Assembly: GCF_003966125.1 (NCBI RefSeq)
Contig: NZ_RXMA01000004.1
Location: forward strand, 62,001-126,000
DNA: 64,000 nucleotides
Direction of reading: 5' to 3'
Source: Azospirillum griseum
GTDB taxonomy: Bacteria; Pseudomonadota; Alphaproteobacteria; Azospirillales; Azospirillaceae
The translations under genes and the position numbers were made by a program. Below, piece by piece: positions 38,475 to 47,319 of this stretch; position 1 is the first letter of the stretch, and each line of letters starts with the position of its first letter. The notes below the pieces were generated by a model. It was not told the DNA's origin. It worked only from the letters and a program-made list of their open reading frames with translations, and ran no database searches.

Positions 38475-38601
38475 TGCGGGCCGTTTGGCGGAATGGGGAC
38501 GACCAAAGGCGTTGGTCTTGGACTCTGCTGATTCTTTGGGCTGGTCGCCGTGTCGTTGGGCAGGGAATGGGCGGCGGCGGGCCGGGGCGGTGGGGAAGGG
38601 C

Positions 38602-38616
38602 TTTTGCAGCGCAAAA
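38602..38616. promoter_or_regulatory. Palindrome TTTTGC-AGC-GCAAAA
   Basis: A perfect 6-bp inverted repeat with a 3-base centre, same overall length as the 38460 site and about 142 bases from it. It lies about 240 bases upstream of paaA. Confidence 0.45.
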
Positions 38617-38779
38617 ATGATGCGAGAACGCGCTGTGTTGTGTCGGTTTTCGTGAAAAGCCACACGCCGATCATGGGCATGACGAGGGCAAAACGCCCAT
38701 TGTCTGCGCTGAAAAACCGTTGGGAAAGGCCGATTTTCATGGATGCGCCGCAGGGCGACGAAATGACACATGAAACGTC

Positions 38780-38808
38780 TTTACAGTTTGAGTTTTGTAT
38801 CATATTTT
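38780..38808 (+). promoter_or_regulatory. Candidate sigma-70 promoter of the paa operon
   Basis: TTTACA, a 17-base spacer and TATTTT lie in the only AT-rich patch upstream of paaA, about 50 bases before the ATG. Confidence 0.5.
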
Positions 38809-38856
38809 TCCCGCACAGACAGTTTGCTGGACGCGCAAGCAATCGCGGGGACGCCG

Positions 38857-39858
38857 ATGTACACGCAGGGTTTGGACAGCAAGGCCGATCAGGGCGCGCA
38901 ACCGTCGCCCCGGCTGGTGACGGACAACGACATCCGTTTTCAGGAACGCATCGACGCTGAAGAAAAGATCGAGCCGCGCGACTGGATGCCCGACGGCTAC
39001 CGCCGCACCCTGGTCCGCCAGATCGCCCAGCACGCCCATTCCGAAATCGTCGGCATGCTGCCGGAGGGCAACTGGATCACCCGCGCGCCCAGCCTGCGCC
39101 GCAAGGTGGCCCTGCTGGCCAAGGTGCAGGACGAGGGCGGGCACGGCCTGTACCTCTACAGCGCGGCGGAGACGCTGGGCGTGTCGCGCGACGAGCTGGT
39201 CGAACAGCTTCTGGCGGGCAAGGCCAAATATTCCAGCATCTTCAATTACCCGACCCTGACCTGGGCCGACATCGGGGCCATCGGCTGGCTGGTGGACGGG
39301 GCCGCGATCATGAATCAGGTGCCGCTCTGCCGCTGCTCCTACGGTCCCTACGCCCGCGCCATGATCCGGGTGTGCCGCGAGGAAAGCTTTCACCAGCGCC
39401 AGGGCTATGAACTGATGCTGGCGCTGGCCAACGGCACGGCGGAGCAGAAGCGGATGGCGCAGGACGCCTTGAACCGCTGGTGGTGGCCGTCGCTGATGAT
39501 GTTCGGCCCGTCGGACGACCAGTCCGCCCACTCCGCCCAGAACATGGCCTGGAAGATCAAGCGCTTCTCCAACGACGAGCTGCGCCAGCGTTTCGTCGAC
39601 GCCACCGTGCCTCAGGCGGAGTTCCTGGGCCTGACCATCCCCGATCCCGATCTGCGGCTGAACGCCGAGACCGGCCATTACGAGTTCGGGGCCATCGACT
39701 GGTCCGAATTCAACGAGATCCTGAAGGGCAACGGCCCGTGCAACCGCGAACGCCTGGAAGCCCGCCGCAAGGCCTGGGACGAGGGTGCCTGGGTGCGCGA
39801 GGCCGCCACCGCCCACGCCGCCAAGCGCGCCCAGCGCCACTTGAAAAACGTCGGCTGA
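38857..39858 (+). CDS. paaA: 1,2-phenylacetyl-CoA epoxidase subunit A (catalytic)
   Basis: A 333-residue catalytic di-iron subunit of the ring epoxidase PaaABCE. It holds the di-iron carboxylate helices: [38 protein letters not shown] and [18 protein letters not shown], with Glu and ExxH-type ligands. ATG 38857 gives [12 protein letters not shown]; the frame is open upstream to 38770 but that extension is not family-like. First gene of an eleven-gene operon. Confidence 0.95.
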   Translation: MYTQGLDSKADQGAQPSPRLVTDNDIRFQERIDAEEKIEPRDWMPDGYRRTLVRQIAQHAHSEIVGMLPEGNWITRAPSLRRKVALLAKVQDEGGHGLYLYSAAETLGVSRDELVEQLLAGKAKYSSIFNYPTLTWADIGAIGWLVDGAAIMNQVPLCRCSYGPYARAMIRVCREESFHQRQGYELMLALANGTAEQKRMAQDALNRWWWPSLMMFGPSDDQSAHSAQNMAWKIKRFSNDELRQRFVDATVPQAEFLGLTIPDPDLRLNAETGHYEFGAIDWSEFNEILKGNGPCNRERLEARRKAWDEGAWVREAATAHAAKRAQRHLKNVG

Positions 39859-39880
39859 CGCAGCCGGGAGGGTTAGAGCC

Positions 39881-40183
39881 ATGAACCACACCGCGAGCGA
39901 CCGCAAAGACTGGCCGCTGTTCGAGATCTTCATCCGCCCGAAAAACGGCCTGAGCCACAAGCATGTCGGCAGCCTGCACGCCGCCGACGCCAAGATGGCG
40001 CTGGGCAACGCGCGCGACGTCTACACCCGCCGGGGCGAAGGGGTGAGCATCTGGGCGGTCCCCGCCGCCGCCATCGCCGCGTCCGATCCGGCGGACAAGG
40101 CCAGCCTGTTCGAACCGGCGGACGACAAGGTTTACCGTCATCCGACCTTCTACGAGATCCCCGCCGACGTGAAGAACATCTGA
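39881..40183 (+). CDS. paaB: 1,2-phenylacetyl-CoA epoxidase subunit B
   Basis: A 100-residue small subunit of the epoxidase complex. Typical PaaB text: DWPLFEIFIRPKNGLSHKHV and GSLHAADAKMALGNARDVYT. It bridges the PaaAC units and helps dock the reductase. The start follows GGGAGGG; 22 bases separate it from paaA. Confidence 0.95.
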   Translation: MNHTASDRKDWPLFEIFIRPKNGLSHKHVGSLHAADAKMALGNARDVYTRRGEGVSIWAVPAAAIAASDPADKASLFEPADDKVYRHPTFYEIPADVKNI

Positions 40184-40200
40184 CCGCAAGGGAATCCGGG

Positions 40201-40965
40201 ATGACCATCGACACCCAACAGGCCCTGTTCGGCTTCGCGCTGCGGCTGGGCGACACCAGTCTGGTGCTGGGGCACCGGCTGTCCGAATGGTGCGGCCACG
40301 CGCCGGAACTGGAAGAAGACATCGCGCTGACCAACATCGCGTTGGATCTGGTCGGCCACGCCCGCCTGTGGCTCAGCCTTGCGGGCGAGGCCGAGGGCCA
40401 GGGCCGCGACGAAGACCGGCTGGCCTACCGCCGCGACGTGTTCGATTACCGCAACCATCTGCTCGTCGAGCAGCCCAACCGCGATTTCGGCCACACCATC
40501 GTCCGCCAGTTCCTGCACGACGCCTGGGCGGTGGAGCTGTACGAGCGCCTCGCCACCTCCCCCGACGCCGGGGTCGCGGGCATCGCCGCCAAGGCGCTGA
40601 AGGAGGTGCGCTACCACGTCCAGCACAGCGCGGAATGGGTGATCCGGCTGGGCGACGGGACCGCCGTCAGCCACGCCAAGACGCAGGAAGCGCTTGATCG
40701 CCTGTGGCCCTACACCGGCGAGATGTTCGAGGCTGACGCGGCGTCGTCGGCGCTGGCCGCCGCCGGGATCGCGCCCGCTCTGGCGGACCTGCGCGCCACC
40801 TGGGCCGCGCGCGTGGCCGACACGGTGGCCGAGGCGACCTTGACCCGCCCGGCCGACGGCTGGATGCACAAGGGCGGCCTGCGCGGCGAACACAGCGAGC
40901 ATCTGGGCTATCTGCTGGCCGAGATGCAGTTCCTGCCGCGCGCCTATCCCGACGCGGTGTGGTGA
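40201..40965 (+). CDS. paaC: 1,2-phenylacetyl-CoA epoxidase subunit C (structural)
   Basis: A 254-residue structural partner of PaaA with a ferritin-like helical fold (LVLGHRLSEWCGHAPELEED; IALTNIALDLVGHARLWLSL; KALKEVRYHVQHSAEWVIRL). The family keeps the fold but not a working di-iron site. The stop overlaps the following paaD region. Confidence 0.95.
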   Translation: MTIDTQQALFGFALRLGDTSLVLGHRLSEWCGHAPELEEDIALTNIALDLVGHARLWLSLAGEAEGQGRDEDRLAYRRDVFDYRNHLLVEQPNRDFGHTIVRQFLHDAWAVELYERLATSPDAGVAGIAAKALKEVRYHVQHSAEWVIRLGDGTAVSHAKTQEALDRLWPYTGEMFEADAASSALAAAGIAPALADLRATWAARVADTVAEATLTRPADGWMHKGGLRGEHSEHLGYLLAEMQFLPRAYPDAVW

Positions 40966-40979
40966 GGGGGAGCGGGGCC

Positions 40980-41546
40980 ATGGCGCAAGCGGAGCAGGCC
41001 GGGCGCGCGGACGCGGGCTGTTGGGGGCCGGAACCGGGGGCCGATCCCCTGGTGCTGACCGCCTGGACCGCGCTGGCCGGGGTGATGGATCCGGAGATCC
41101 CGGTGTTGAGCGTCGTCGATCTCGGCATCGTCCGGTCGGTGGAGCGTCTTGACGATGGGGCCGGGGATGGACGTTGCGATGGGCGGCTGGCGGTGACGGT
41201 GACGCCGACCTATTCCGGCTGCCCGGCCACCGGCGTGATCGTGCTGGAGGTGGAAACCGCGCTGGCGCGCGCCGGGCTGGACGCCACCGTCCGCGTGGTC
41301 ATCGCCCCGCCCTGGACCACCGACTGGATCAGCGACACGGGCCGGGCCAAGCTGGCCGAGGTCGGCATCGTGCCGCCGCCCGCCGCTGGCAAGCGGGCGT
41401 TGACCGCGCCGCTGGAGGCCATCGCCTGCCCGCTCTGCGGATCGACCGACACCGCGCAGATCAGCCGTTTCGGCTCCACCGCCTGCAAGGCCCTGCACCG
41501 CTGCAACGCCTGCCTCGAACCGTTCGACGTGTTCAAATGCCATTGA
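40980..41546 (+). CDS. paaD: PaaD, Fe-S maturation factor for the phenylacetyl-CoA epoxidase
   Basis: A 188-residue protein with a DUF59/MIP18 domain (WTALAGVMDPEIPVLSVVDL; TPTYSGCPATGVI) and a C-terminal four-cysteine motif (CPLCGSTDTAQISRF, CNACLEPFDVFKC). It is needed for assembly of the PaaE [2Fe-2S] centre. I prefer ATG 40980 (GGAG eight bases upstream) over GTG 40959, which overlaps paaC. The stop codon is the first of four decayed copies of a GCCATTGAG repeat. Confidence 0.92.
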   Translation: MAQAEQAGRADAGCWGPEPGADPLVLTAWTALAGVMDPEIPVLSVVDLGIVRSVERLDDGAGDGRCDGRLAVTVTPTYSGCPATGVIVLEVETALARAGLDATVRVVIAPPWTTDWISDTGRAKLAEVGIVPPPAAGKRALTAPLEAIACPLCGSTDTAQISRFGSTACKALHRCNACLEPFDVFKCH

Positions 41547-41590
41547 GAAATGCCATTGAGTCAAGCGCCATCGAGCCAAACGCCAGTGAG
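41536..41590 (+). repeat. Short tandem repeat over the paaD stop and paaE leader
   Basis: AATGCCATTGAG occurs at 41536 and 41549, then diverged copies AGCGCCATCGAG (41564) and AACGCCAGTGAG (41579). The spacing is 13, 15 and 15 bases. Copy 1 carries the paaD TGA. Confidence 0.7.
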
Positions 41591-41620
41591 CGGCTGCGCG
41601 ACCGACAAGGAAGTCCACCC

Positions 41621-42700
41621 ATGAGCACTCCCAGCTTTCACGCCCTGACCATCGGCGAATGCCGCCGGGAAACCGCCGACACCGTGTCGCTGCGGTTCGA
41701 CGTGCCGCCCGAACTGGCCGACCGCTACCGCTTCGCCCATGGCCAGCATCTGACCTTGAAGACCAGCATCGGCGGGGAGGAGGTGCGCCGCTCCTACTCC
41801 ATCTGCTCCGGCGTGGATGAGGGGGAATTGCGCGTCGCCATCAAGCGGGTGGAGGGTGGGGTCTTCTCCAACCACGCCAACGACGCCTTGGCGGCGGGGA
41901 TGAGTCTGGAGGTGATGACGCCGATGGGCCGCTTCACCACCCCGCTCGACCCGGCGGCGGCCAAGACCTATGTCGCCTTTGCGGCGGGCAGCGGCATCAC
42001 GCCGATCCTGTCGATCCTCAAGACCGTGCTGGCGCGCGAGCCGCGCAGCCAATTCCTGCTGATCTATGGCAACCGCACCGTCTCCTCCATCATCTTCCGC
42101 GAGGAGTTGGAGGATCTGAAGAACCGTTATATTGGGCGGCTGGCGATCCATCATCTGTTGAGCCGCGAACCGGAAGAGGCCGGGCTGTTGTCGGGCCGCA
42201 TCGGGGCCGATCTGGTGCGGGAGTTGTGCTCTGGGCCGATCGACGCCGCCAGCGTGGACGCCGTGTTCCTGTGCGGCCCGCAGGCGATGGTGGAGGAGGT
42301 GCGCGACACCCTGACCGCTGCCGGAACCCCGGCGGAACGCATCCATCTGGAGCTGTTCGGCACCAGCGCGCCGCGCCGCGCCAGCGCCGCCCCGGCGAGC
42401 GTGGATGACCCCGTGGAGGGGGCGACCATCGCCATCCTTCAGGACGGCAAGCGCCGTGAATTCACCCTGGCCTATGACGGCGACACCATTCTGGACGCCG
42501 CCCACCGCCACGGGGCCGACCTGCCTTACTCCTGCAAATCCGGCGTCTGCTGCACCTGCCGGGCGAAGGTCCGGGAGGGCAAGGTGGCGATGGCCGAAAA
42601 CTACTCCCTGGAGCCGTGGGAGGTGGAGGCCGGCTACGTCCTGACCTGCCAGTCCCGCCCGCTGACCGACCGGGTGGTGATCGACTTCGACGCCGCCTGA
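41621..42700 (+). CDS. paaE: 1,2-phenylacetyl-CoA epoxidase reductase subunit E
   Basis: A 359-residue reductase that feeds electrons from NADPH to PaaA. It contains an FAD-binding barrel (GGEEVRRSYSICSGVDEGEL), an NAD(P) domain (YVAFAAGSGITPILSILKTV; FLCGPQAMVEEVRDTL) and a C-terminal plant-type [2Fe-2S] domain with CKSGVCCTC and a distant Cys in LTCQSRPL. The ATG at 41621 gives MSTPSFHALTIGECRRETAD. It lies 74 bases after paaD, across the repeat. Confidence 0.95.
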   Translation: MSTPSFHALTIGECRRETADTVSLRFDVPPELADRYRFAHGQHLTLKTSIGGEEVRRSYSICSGVDEGELRVAIKRVEGGVFSNHANDALAAGMSLEVMTPMGRFTTPLDPAAAKTYVAFAAGSGITPILSILKTVLAREPRSQFLLIYGNRTVSSIIFREELEDLKNRYIGRLAIHHLLSREPEEAGLLSGRIGADLVRELCSGPIDAASVDAVFLCGPQAMVEEVRDTLTAAGTPAERIHLELFGTSAPRRASAAPASVDDPVEGATIAILQDGKRREFTLAYDGDTILDAAHRHGADLPYSCKSGVCCTCRAKVREGKVAMAENYSLEPWEVEAGYVLTCQSRPLTDRVVIDFDAA

Positions 42701-42780
42701 GCGGCCTGGAACGACCATAACGGACCAGCCAAAAACGCCCGCCCGCGCAACGACAACCAAGCACAATGGGAAACGCCCGC

Positions 42781-44457
42781 ATGACCACGACCCCGCAGAG
42801 CCTGTTCGCCACCCACGAAGCCACGCTGCGCCAGGCGGTGGAGGCCTGCCGCAGCCGGGCCTATTGGTCGGCCTACCCGGAAATGCCCAGCCCGCGCGCC
42901 TATGGCGAGACGGCGGCGGCGGATGGCGAAGCGGCGTTGGCGGCCTACCGCGACCGGCTGTTTCCGCTCGACCAGCCGGGTATCACCGGAACGGCGGGGG
43001 GCGAACGGTCGCCCTTCGGCTTTGATCTGGGCGTCACCTACCCGGTGTCGGACCTGGACGCGCTGCTGGCGGCGGCCAAGGCGGCGATGCCGGGCTGGCG
43101 CAAGGCCGGTCCCGATGGCCGGGCGGGCGTGTGCCTGGAGATCCTGAAGCGGCTGAACGCCCGCAGCTTTGACATCGCCAACGCGGTCATGCACACCACC
43201 GGGCAAGCCTTCATGATGGCGTTCCAGGCCGGTGGCCCGCACGCGCAGGATCGCGGGCTGGAAGCGGTCGCCTATGGCTGGAAGGCGATGACCGATCAGG
43301 CTCCGACCGCGCGCTGGGAAAAGCCGCAGGGCAAGAACCCGCCGCTGGTGATGGACAAGCGGTTCGAGGTGGTCGGGCGTGGCGTCGGGCTGGTGATCGG
43401 CTGCGCCACCTTCCCGACCTGGAACGGCTATCCCGGCCTGTTCGCCAGCCTCGTCACCGGCAACGCGGTCATCGTCAAGCCGGGGCCGACGGCGATCCTG
43501 CCGCTGGCCATCACCGTCAAGATCGCCCGCGAGGTGCTGGCCGAGGCCGGGCTTGACCCCAACCTCGTCACGCTGGCGGTTGGCGACACCATCGCCAAGG
43601 ATCTGGCCCTGCGGCCCGAGGTGGCGGTCATCGACTACACCGGCTCCACCGGCTTTGGCGATTGGCTGGAACAGAACGCCCGTCAGGCCCAGGTCTACAC
43701 CGAAAAGGCGGGCGTCAACACCGTCACCATCGACAGCACCGACGACCCCAAGGGCATGGTCCGCAACCTCGCCTTCACCCTCAGCCTCTATTCCGGCCAG
43801 ATGTGCACGACGACGCAGGTCTTCTTCGTGCCCAAGGACGGCATCCAGGCCGGGGCGGAGCGGATGAGCTTCGATCAGGTCGCCGCCGCGCTGGCTGGCG
43901 GGGTGGACAAGTTCCTGTCCGATCCCGAACGCGCGGTGGAGGTGCTGGGGGCCATCCAGTCGCCCGCCACGCTGGCCCGGATCGACCACGCGGCGACGCT
44001 GGGCACGGTGGTGTTGCCGTCGCGCGCCATCGCCCACCCGAAATTCCCCGACGCCCAGGTGCGCACCCCGCTGATCCTGACCATGGACGCCAGCGAGGAG
44101 GAGAAGTATGGCGAGGAGCTGTTCGGCCCCATCGCCATCGTCGTCAAGACCGAGTCCACCGCCGACAGCCTGGAGCGCGCCGCCCGCCTGACCCGGACCA
44201 AGGGCGCGCTGACCGCCGGTCTCTATTCCAGCGATCCGGCGGTGATCGAACAGGCGACTGAGGCGTTCGTCGAGGCCGGGGTCGCCCTGTCGGTCAATCT
44301 GACCGGCGGCGTCTTCGTCAACCAATCGGCGGCCTTCAGCGATTTCCACGGCACCGGGGCCAACCCGGCGGCCAACGCCGCCCTGTGCGATCTGGCCTTT
44401 GTCGCCAACCGCTTCCGCGTGGTGCAGAGCCGCGTTCCGGCGGCGACGGCCGCGTGA
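42781..44457 (+). CDS. paaN: PaaN-type aldehyde dehydrogenase of phenylacetate degradation
   Basis: A 558-residue aldehyde-dehydrogenase-like protein for the ring-cleavage semialdehyde step. The NAD fold and active site are present: catalytic Cys in YSGQMCTTTQ and Glu in VYTEKAGVNT. E. coli PaaZ is about 680 residues with an extra hydratase domain that opens the oxepin-CoA ring; that domain is absent here, as in PaaN2-type proteins, so ring opening must be done by a separate protein. ATG 42781 has GGGA upstream; ATG 42766 does not. Confidence 0.9.
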   Translation: MTTTPQSLFATHEATLRQAVEACRSRAYWSAYPEMPSPRAYGETAAADGEAALAAYRDRLFPLDQPGITGTAGGERSPFGFDLGVTYPVSDLDALLAAAKAAMPGWRKAGPDGRAGVCLEILKRLNARSFDIANAVMHTTGQAFMMAFQAGGPHAQDRGLEAVAYGWKAMTDQAPTARWEKPQGKNPPLVMDKRFEVVGRGVGLVIGCATFPTWNGYPGLFASLVTGNAVIVKPGPTAILPLAITVKIAREVLAEAGLDPNLVTLAVGDTIAKDLALRPEVAVIDYTGSTGFGDWLEQNARQAQVYTEKAGVNTVTIDSTDDPKGMVRNLAFTLSLYSGQMCTTTQVFFVPKDGIQAGAERMSFDQVAAALAGGVDKFLSDPERAVEVLGAIQSPATLARIDHAATLGTVVLPSRAIAHPKFPDAQVRTPLILTMDASEEEKYGEELFGPIAIVVKTESTADSLERAARLTRTKGALTAGLYSSDPAVIEQATEAFVEAGVALSVNLTGGVFVNQSAAFSDFHGTGANPAANAALCDLAFVANRFRVVQSRVPAATAA

Positions 44458-44471
44458 GGGGGGATCAGGCG

Positions 44472-45281
44472 ATGAGCGAGGCCATGATGAGCGCCGAAAC
44501 CCCGATCCTGCTGACCATCGCCGACGGCGTGGCCACCATCACCCTGAACCGGCCCGACCGGCTGAACAGCTTCACCGCCGCCATGCACGCCGATCTGCGC
44601 GCGGCGCTGGACCGGGTGGAGGGCGACGCCACCGTGCGCTGCCTGCTGCTGACCGGGGCCGGGCGCGGCTTCTGCGCCGGTCAGGATTTGTCCGACCGGG
44701 CGGTGGCCCCGGGGGCGGCCCCGCCGGATTTGGGGGAGTCGATCGAGACCAACTACAACCCGCTGGTGCGCCGCCTGCGCGCCCTGCCGATGCCGGTGGT
44801 TTGCGCCGTGAACGGTGTCGCCGCCGGGGCCGGGGCCAATCTGGCCTTGGCCTGCGACATCGTGCTGGCGGCCAGATCGGCCAGCTTCATCCAGGCCTTT
44901 TGCAAGATCGGGCTGCTGCCGGATTCGGGCGGCACCTGGACCCTGCCCCGTCTGGTCGGCCACGCCCGCGCCATGGGGCTGGCCATGCTGGGCGACAAGG
45001 TGACGGCCACGCAGGCCGAAGCCTGGGGCATGATCTGGAAGGCGGTGGACGACGACGCGCTGGCCGGGGAGGCGCTGGCGCTGGCCCGCCATCTGGCGAC
45101 CCAGCCGACCAAGGGGCTGGCGCTGATCAAGCGGGCGCTCAACGCGTCCTCCACCAACGATCTCGACGCGCAACTGGATTTGGAACGCGATCTTCAGCGC
45201 GAAGCCGGGCGGAGCGAGGATTACCGCGAGGGTGTCGCCGCCTTCGTTGGCAAGCGCGCCCCCAGTTTTCAGGGACGGTGA
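44472..45281 (+). CDS. paaG: Ring-1,2-epoxyphenylacetyl-CoA isomerase
   Basis: A 269-residue crotonase-fold isomerase that turns the epoxide into oxepin-CoA and also shifts the double bond later in the path. Motifs: GRGFCAGQDLSDR (oxyanion hole), NGVAAGAGANLALACDI and the catalytic Asp in GLLPDSGGTW, which favours PaaG over PaaF. Start ATG 44472 follows GGGGGG; in-frame ATGs lie five codons later. Confidence 0.92.
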   Translation: MSEAMMSAETPILLTIADGVATITLNRPDRLNSFTAAMHADLRAALDRVEGDATVRCLLLTGAGRGFCAGQDLSDRAVAPGAAPPDLGESIETNYNPLVRRLRALPMPVVCAVNGVAAGAGANLALACDIVLAARSASFIQAFCKIGLLPDSGGTWTLPRLVGHARAMGLAMLGDKVTATQAEAWGMIWKAVDDDALAGEALALARHLATQPTKGLALIKRALNASSTNDLDAQLDLERDLQREAGRSEDYREGVAAFVGKRAPSFQGR

Positions 45282-45284
45282 GCG

Positions 45285-46817
45285 ATGCTTCCCCTTCCCC
45301 CCACCACCATCGTCGGCGTCGTCGGCAGCGGCGCGATGGGCCAGGGCATCGCCCAGGTCGCCGCGCAGGCCGGGCACCCGGTGTTGCTGGTCGATGCCCG
45401 TCCGGGCGCGGCGGCGGCGGCCATCGCCGCCATCGCCACGGCGCTGAACGGGCTGGTCGACAAGGGCAAGTGCACGGCGGCGGAGCGTGACGCCACGCTG
45501 GCCCGCCTGACCGCCGTCGATGCTCTGGCCGATCTGGCCCCCGCCGGTCTGGTGATCGAAGCGGTGGTCGAGGATCTGGAGGTCAAGCGCCGCCTGTTCG
45601 CGGAGCTGGAGGGCATCGTCGGACCCGACGCCATCCTGACCACCAACACCTCCTCCATCTCCGTCACCGCCATCGCGGCGGGGGTGGCGCGGCCCGAACG
45701 GCTGGCCGGTCTGCATTTCTTCAACCCGGCCCCGCTGATGGCGCTGGTGGAGATCGTCAGCGGTCTGGCGACCGATCCGGCCATCGCCACCACCCTGTTC
45801 GACACCGCGCGCGCCTGGGGCAAAAGCCCGGTGCGCTGCCGCTCGACCCCCGGCTTCATCGTCAACCGGGTGGCCCGTCCCTTCTACGCCGAAGGGCTGC
45901 GGCTGGTGCAGGAACAGGCGGCCGACCCCGCCGGGATCGACGCCATCCTGCGCGAGTCCGGCGGGTTCCGCATGGGGCCGTTCGAGCTGATGGACCTGAT
46001 CGGGCACGACGTGAATTTCGCCGTCACCCGCTCCGTCCACGCCGCCTATTTCGGCGACCCGCGCTTTCAACCCTCGCTGATCCAGCAGGAGTTGGTGGAG
46101 GCCGGGCGGTTGGGCCGCAAGAGCGGGCGCGGGTTTTACGATTACCGGCCCGGTGCCGAACGCCCGCCGGTCCCGGCCTTCACCACCGGGGCGCAGCCGG
46201 ACCGGGTGGTGGTGCGCGGCGATCTCGGCCCGGCGGCGGCCCTGCCGGGGCTGTTGCGTGCCGCCGGGGTGGCGGTGGAGGAGGAGGCCGAGGGCCAGGC
46301 GGATGGGCCGGGCGTGCTGGTCGTCGATGGCGTCACCGTGGCGCTGACCGACGGGCGCAGCGCCGGGCAGCGCGCGGCGGAGGACGGGATCGCGGCGCTG
46401 GTGCTGTTCGATCTGGCGCTGGATTACGCCAAGGCCACCCGCATCGCCATCACCACGCGCAACGGCGCGCCCTATGACCATCTGACCACCGCCGCCAGCC
46501 TGTTCACCGCGCTGGGCAAGGCGGTGACGGTGATCGACGACGCGCCGGGCATGGCGGTGCTGCGCACCGTGGCGATGCTGGCGAACGAGGCGGCGGACGC
46601 GGTGATGCAGGGGGTGGCCTGTGCCGCCGATGTCGATACGGCGATGACCAAGGGGGTGAATTACCCGCTGGGGCCGCTGGCCTGGGCCGAACGGATCGGG
46701 CTGGCGCGGGTGTGCCGCGCGCTCGACGCCTTGGCCCATGTCTATGGCGAGGACCGTTACCGCGCCTCGGCCCTGTTGCGCCGGAAAATCTGGGAAGGAA
46801 CCCGTTTCCATGACTGA
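45285..46817 (+). CDS. paaH: 3-hydroxyadipyl-CoA dehydrogenase
   Basis: A 510-residue 3-hydroxyacyl-CoA dehydrogenase, NAD-dependent. Rossmann motif VGVVGSGAMGQGIAQVAAQA, signature NTSSISVTAIAAG and GLHFFNPAPLMALVEIV, and two C-terminal 3HCDH domains (GFRMGPFELMDLIGHDVNFA; KGVNYPLGPLAWAERIGLAR). It starts three bases after paaG and overlaps paaI. Confidence 0.95.
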   Translation: MLPLPPTTIVGVVGSGAMGQGIAQVAAQAGHPVLLVDARPGAAAAAIAAIATALNGLVDKGKCTAAERDATLARLTAVDALADLAPAGLVIEAVVEDLEVKRRLFAELEGIVGPDAILTTNTSSISVTAIAAGVARPERLAGLHFFNPAPLMALVEIVSGLATDPAIATTLFDTARAWGKSPVRCRSTPGFIVNRVARPFYAEGLRLVQEQAADPAGIDAILRESGGFRMGPFELMDLIGHDVNFAVTRSVHAAYFGDPRFQPSLIQQELVEAGRLGRKSGRGFYDYRPGAERPPVPAFTTGAQPDRVVVRGDLGPAAALPGLLRAAGVAVEEEAEGQADGPGVLVVDGVTVALTDGRSAGQRAAEDGIAALVLFDLALDYAKATRIAITTRNGAPYDHLTTAASLFTALGKAVTVIDDAPGMAVLRTVAMLANEAADAVMQGVACAADVDTAMTKGVNYPLGPLAWAERIGLARVCRALDALAHVYGEDRYRASALLRRKIWEGTRFHD

Positions 46818-47268
46818 CCACACGACCGAGCCGGGCGTGACCCCGCAGGCCATCGCCGAGGCGGTGGGGCGCGGCATGTACGAGCGCGATTACTGCGCGC
46901 AGTCCCACGGCATCGCACTGGCCGCCATCGCGCCGGGCTTTTCCCGGATGACGATGACCGTGCGCAAGGACATGGTGAACGGCCACGACATCGGCCATGG
47001 CGGCATGACCTTCACGCTGGCCGACACGGCCTTTGCCTACGCCTGCAACGCCGACAATCAGGTGACGGTGGCGTCGGGCTGCTCCATCAGCTTTCCCGCC
47101 CCCGCCCGGCTGGGGGATGTGCTGACAGCGGAATGCCGGGTGGTGCATCAGGGCGGGCGGTCGGGCGTGTACGACACCGTCGTGACCAACCAGGATGGCG
47201 TGATCGTTGGCCTGTTCCGTGGCCAATCCGCCCGTTTGAAGGGGCAGCGGGTGGTGGATGTCGGCTGA
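46810..47268 (+). CDS. paaI: Hydroxyphenylacetyl-CoA thioesterase PaaI
   Basis: A 152-residue hot-dog-fold thioesterase. The catalytic region is NGHDIGHGGMTFTLADTAFA, as in PaaI, and forms a homotetramer in relatives. It frees CoA from dead-end or toxic intermediates. The start overlaps the paaH stop by eight bases. Confidence 0.92.
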   Translation: MTDHTTEPGVTPQAIAEAVGRGMYERDYCAQSHGIALAAIAPGFSRMTMTVRKDMVNGHDIGHGGMTFTLADTAFAYACNADNQVTVASGCSISFPAPARLGDVLTAECRVVHQGGRSGVYDTVVTNQDGVIVGLFRGQSARLKGQRVVDVG

Positions 47269-47319
47269 CCGACGGTGCCCGCCTCTCCCCTCCGGTTTGA
47301 TTTTCAGGAGCCGTGTGTC

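Larger units (their letters stand above)
38402..38856. other. Divergent region between the NIT chemoreceptor and paaA
   Basis: This 455-base gap has no convincing gene. It holds two 15-base palindromes and an AT-rich promoter-like stretch before paaA, described separately. Confidence 0.5.
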
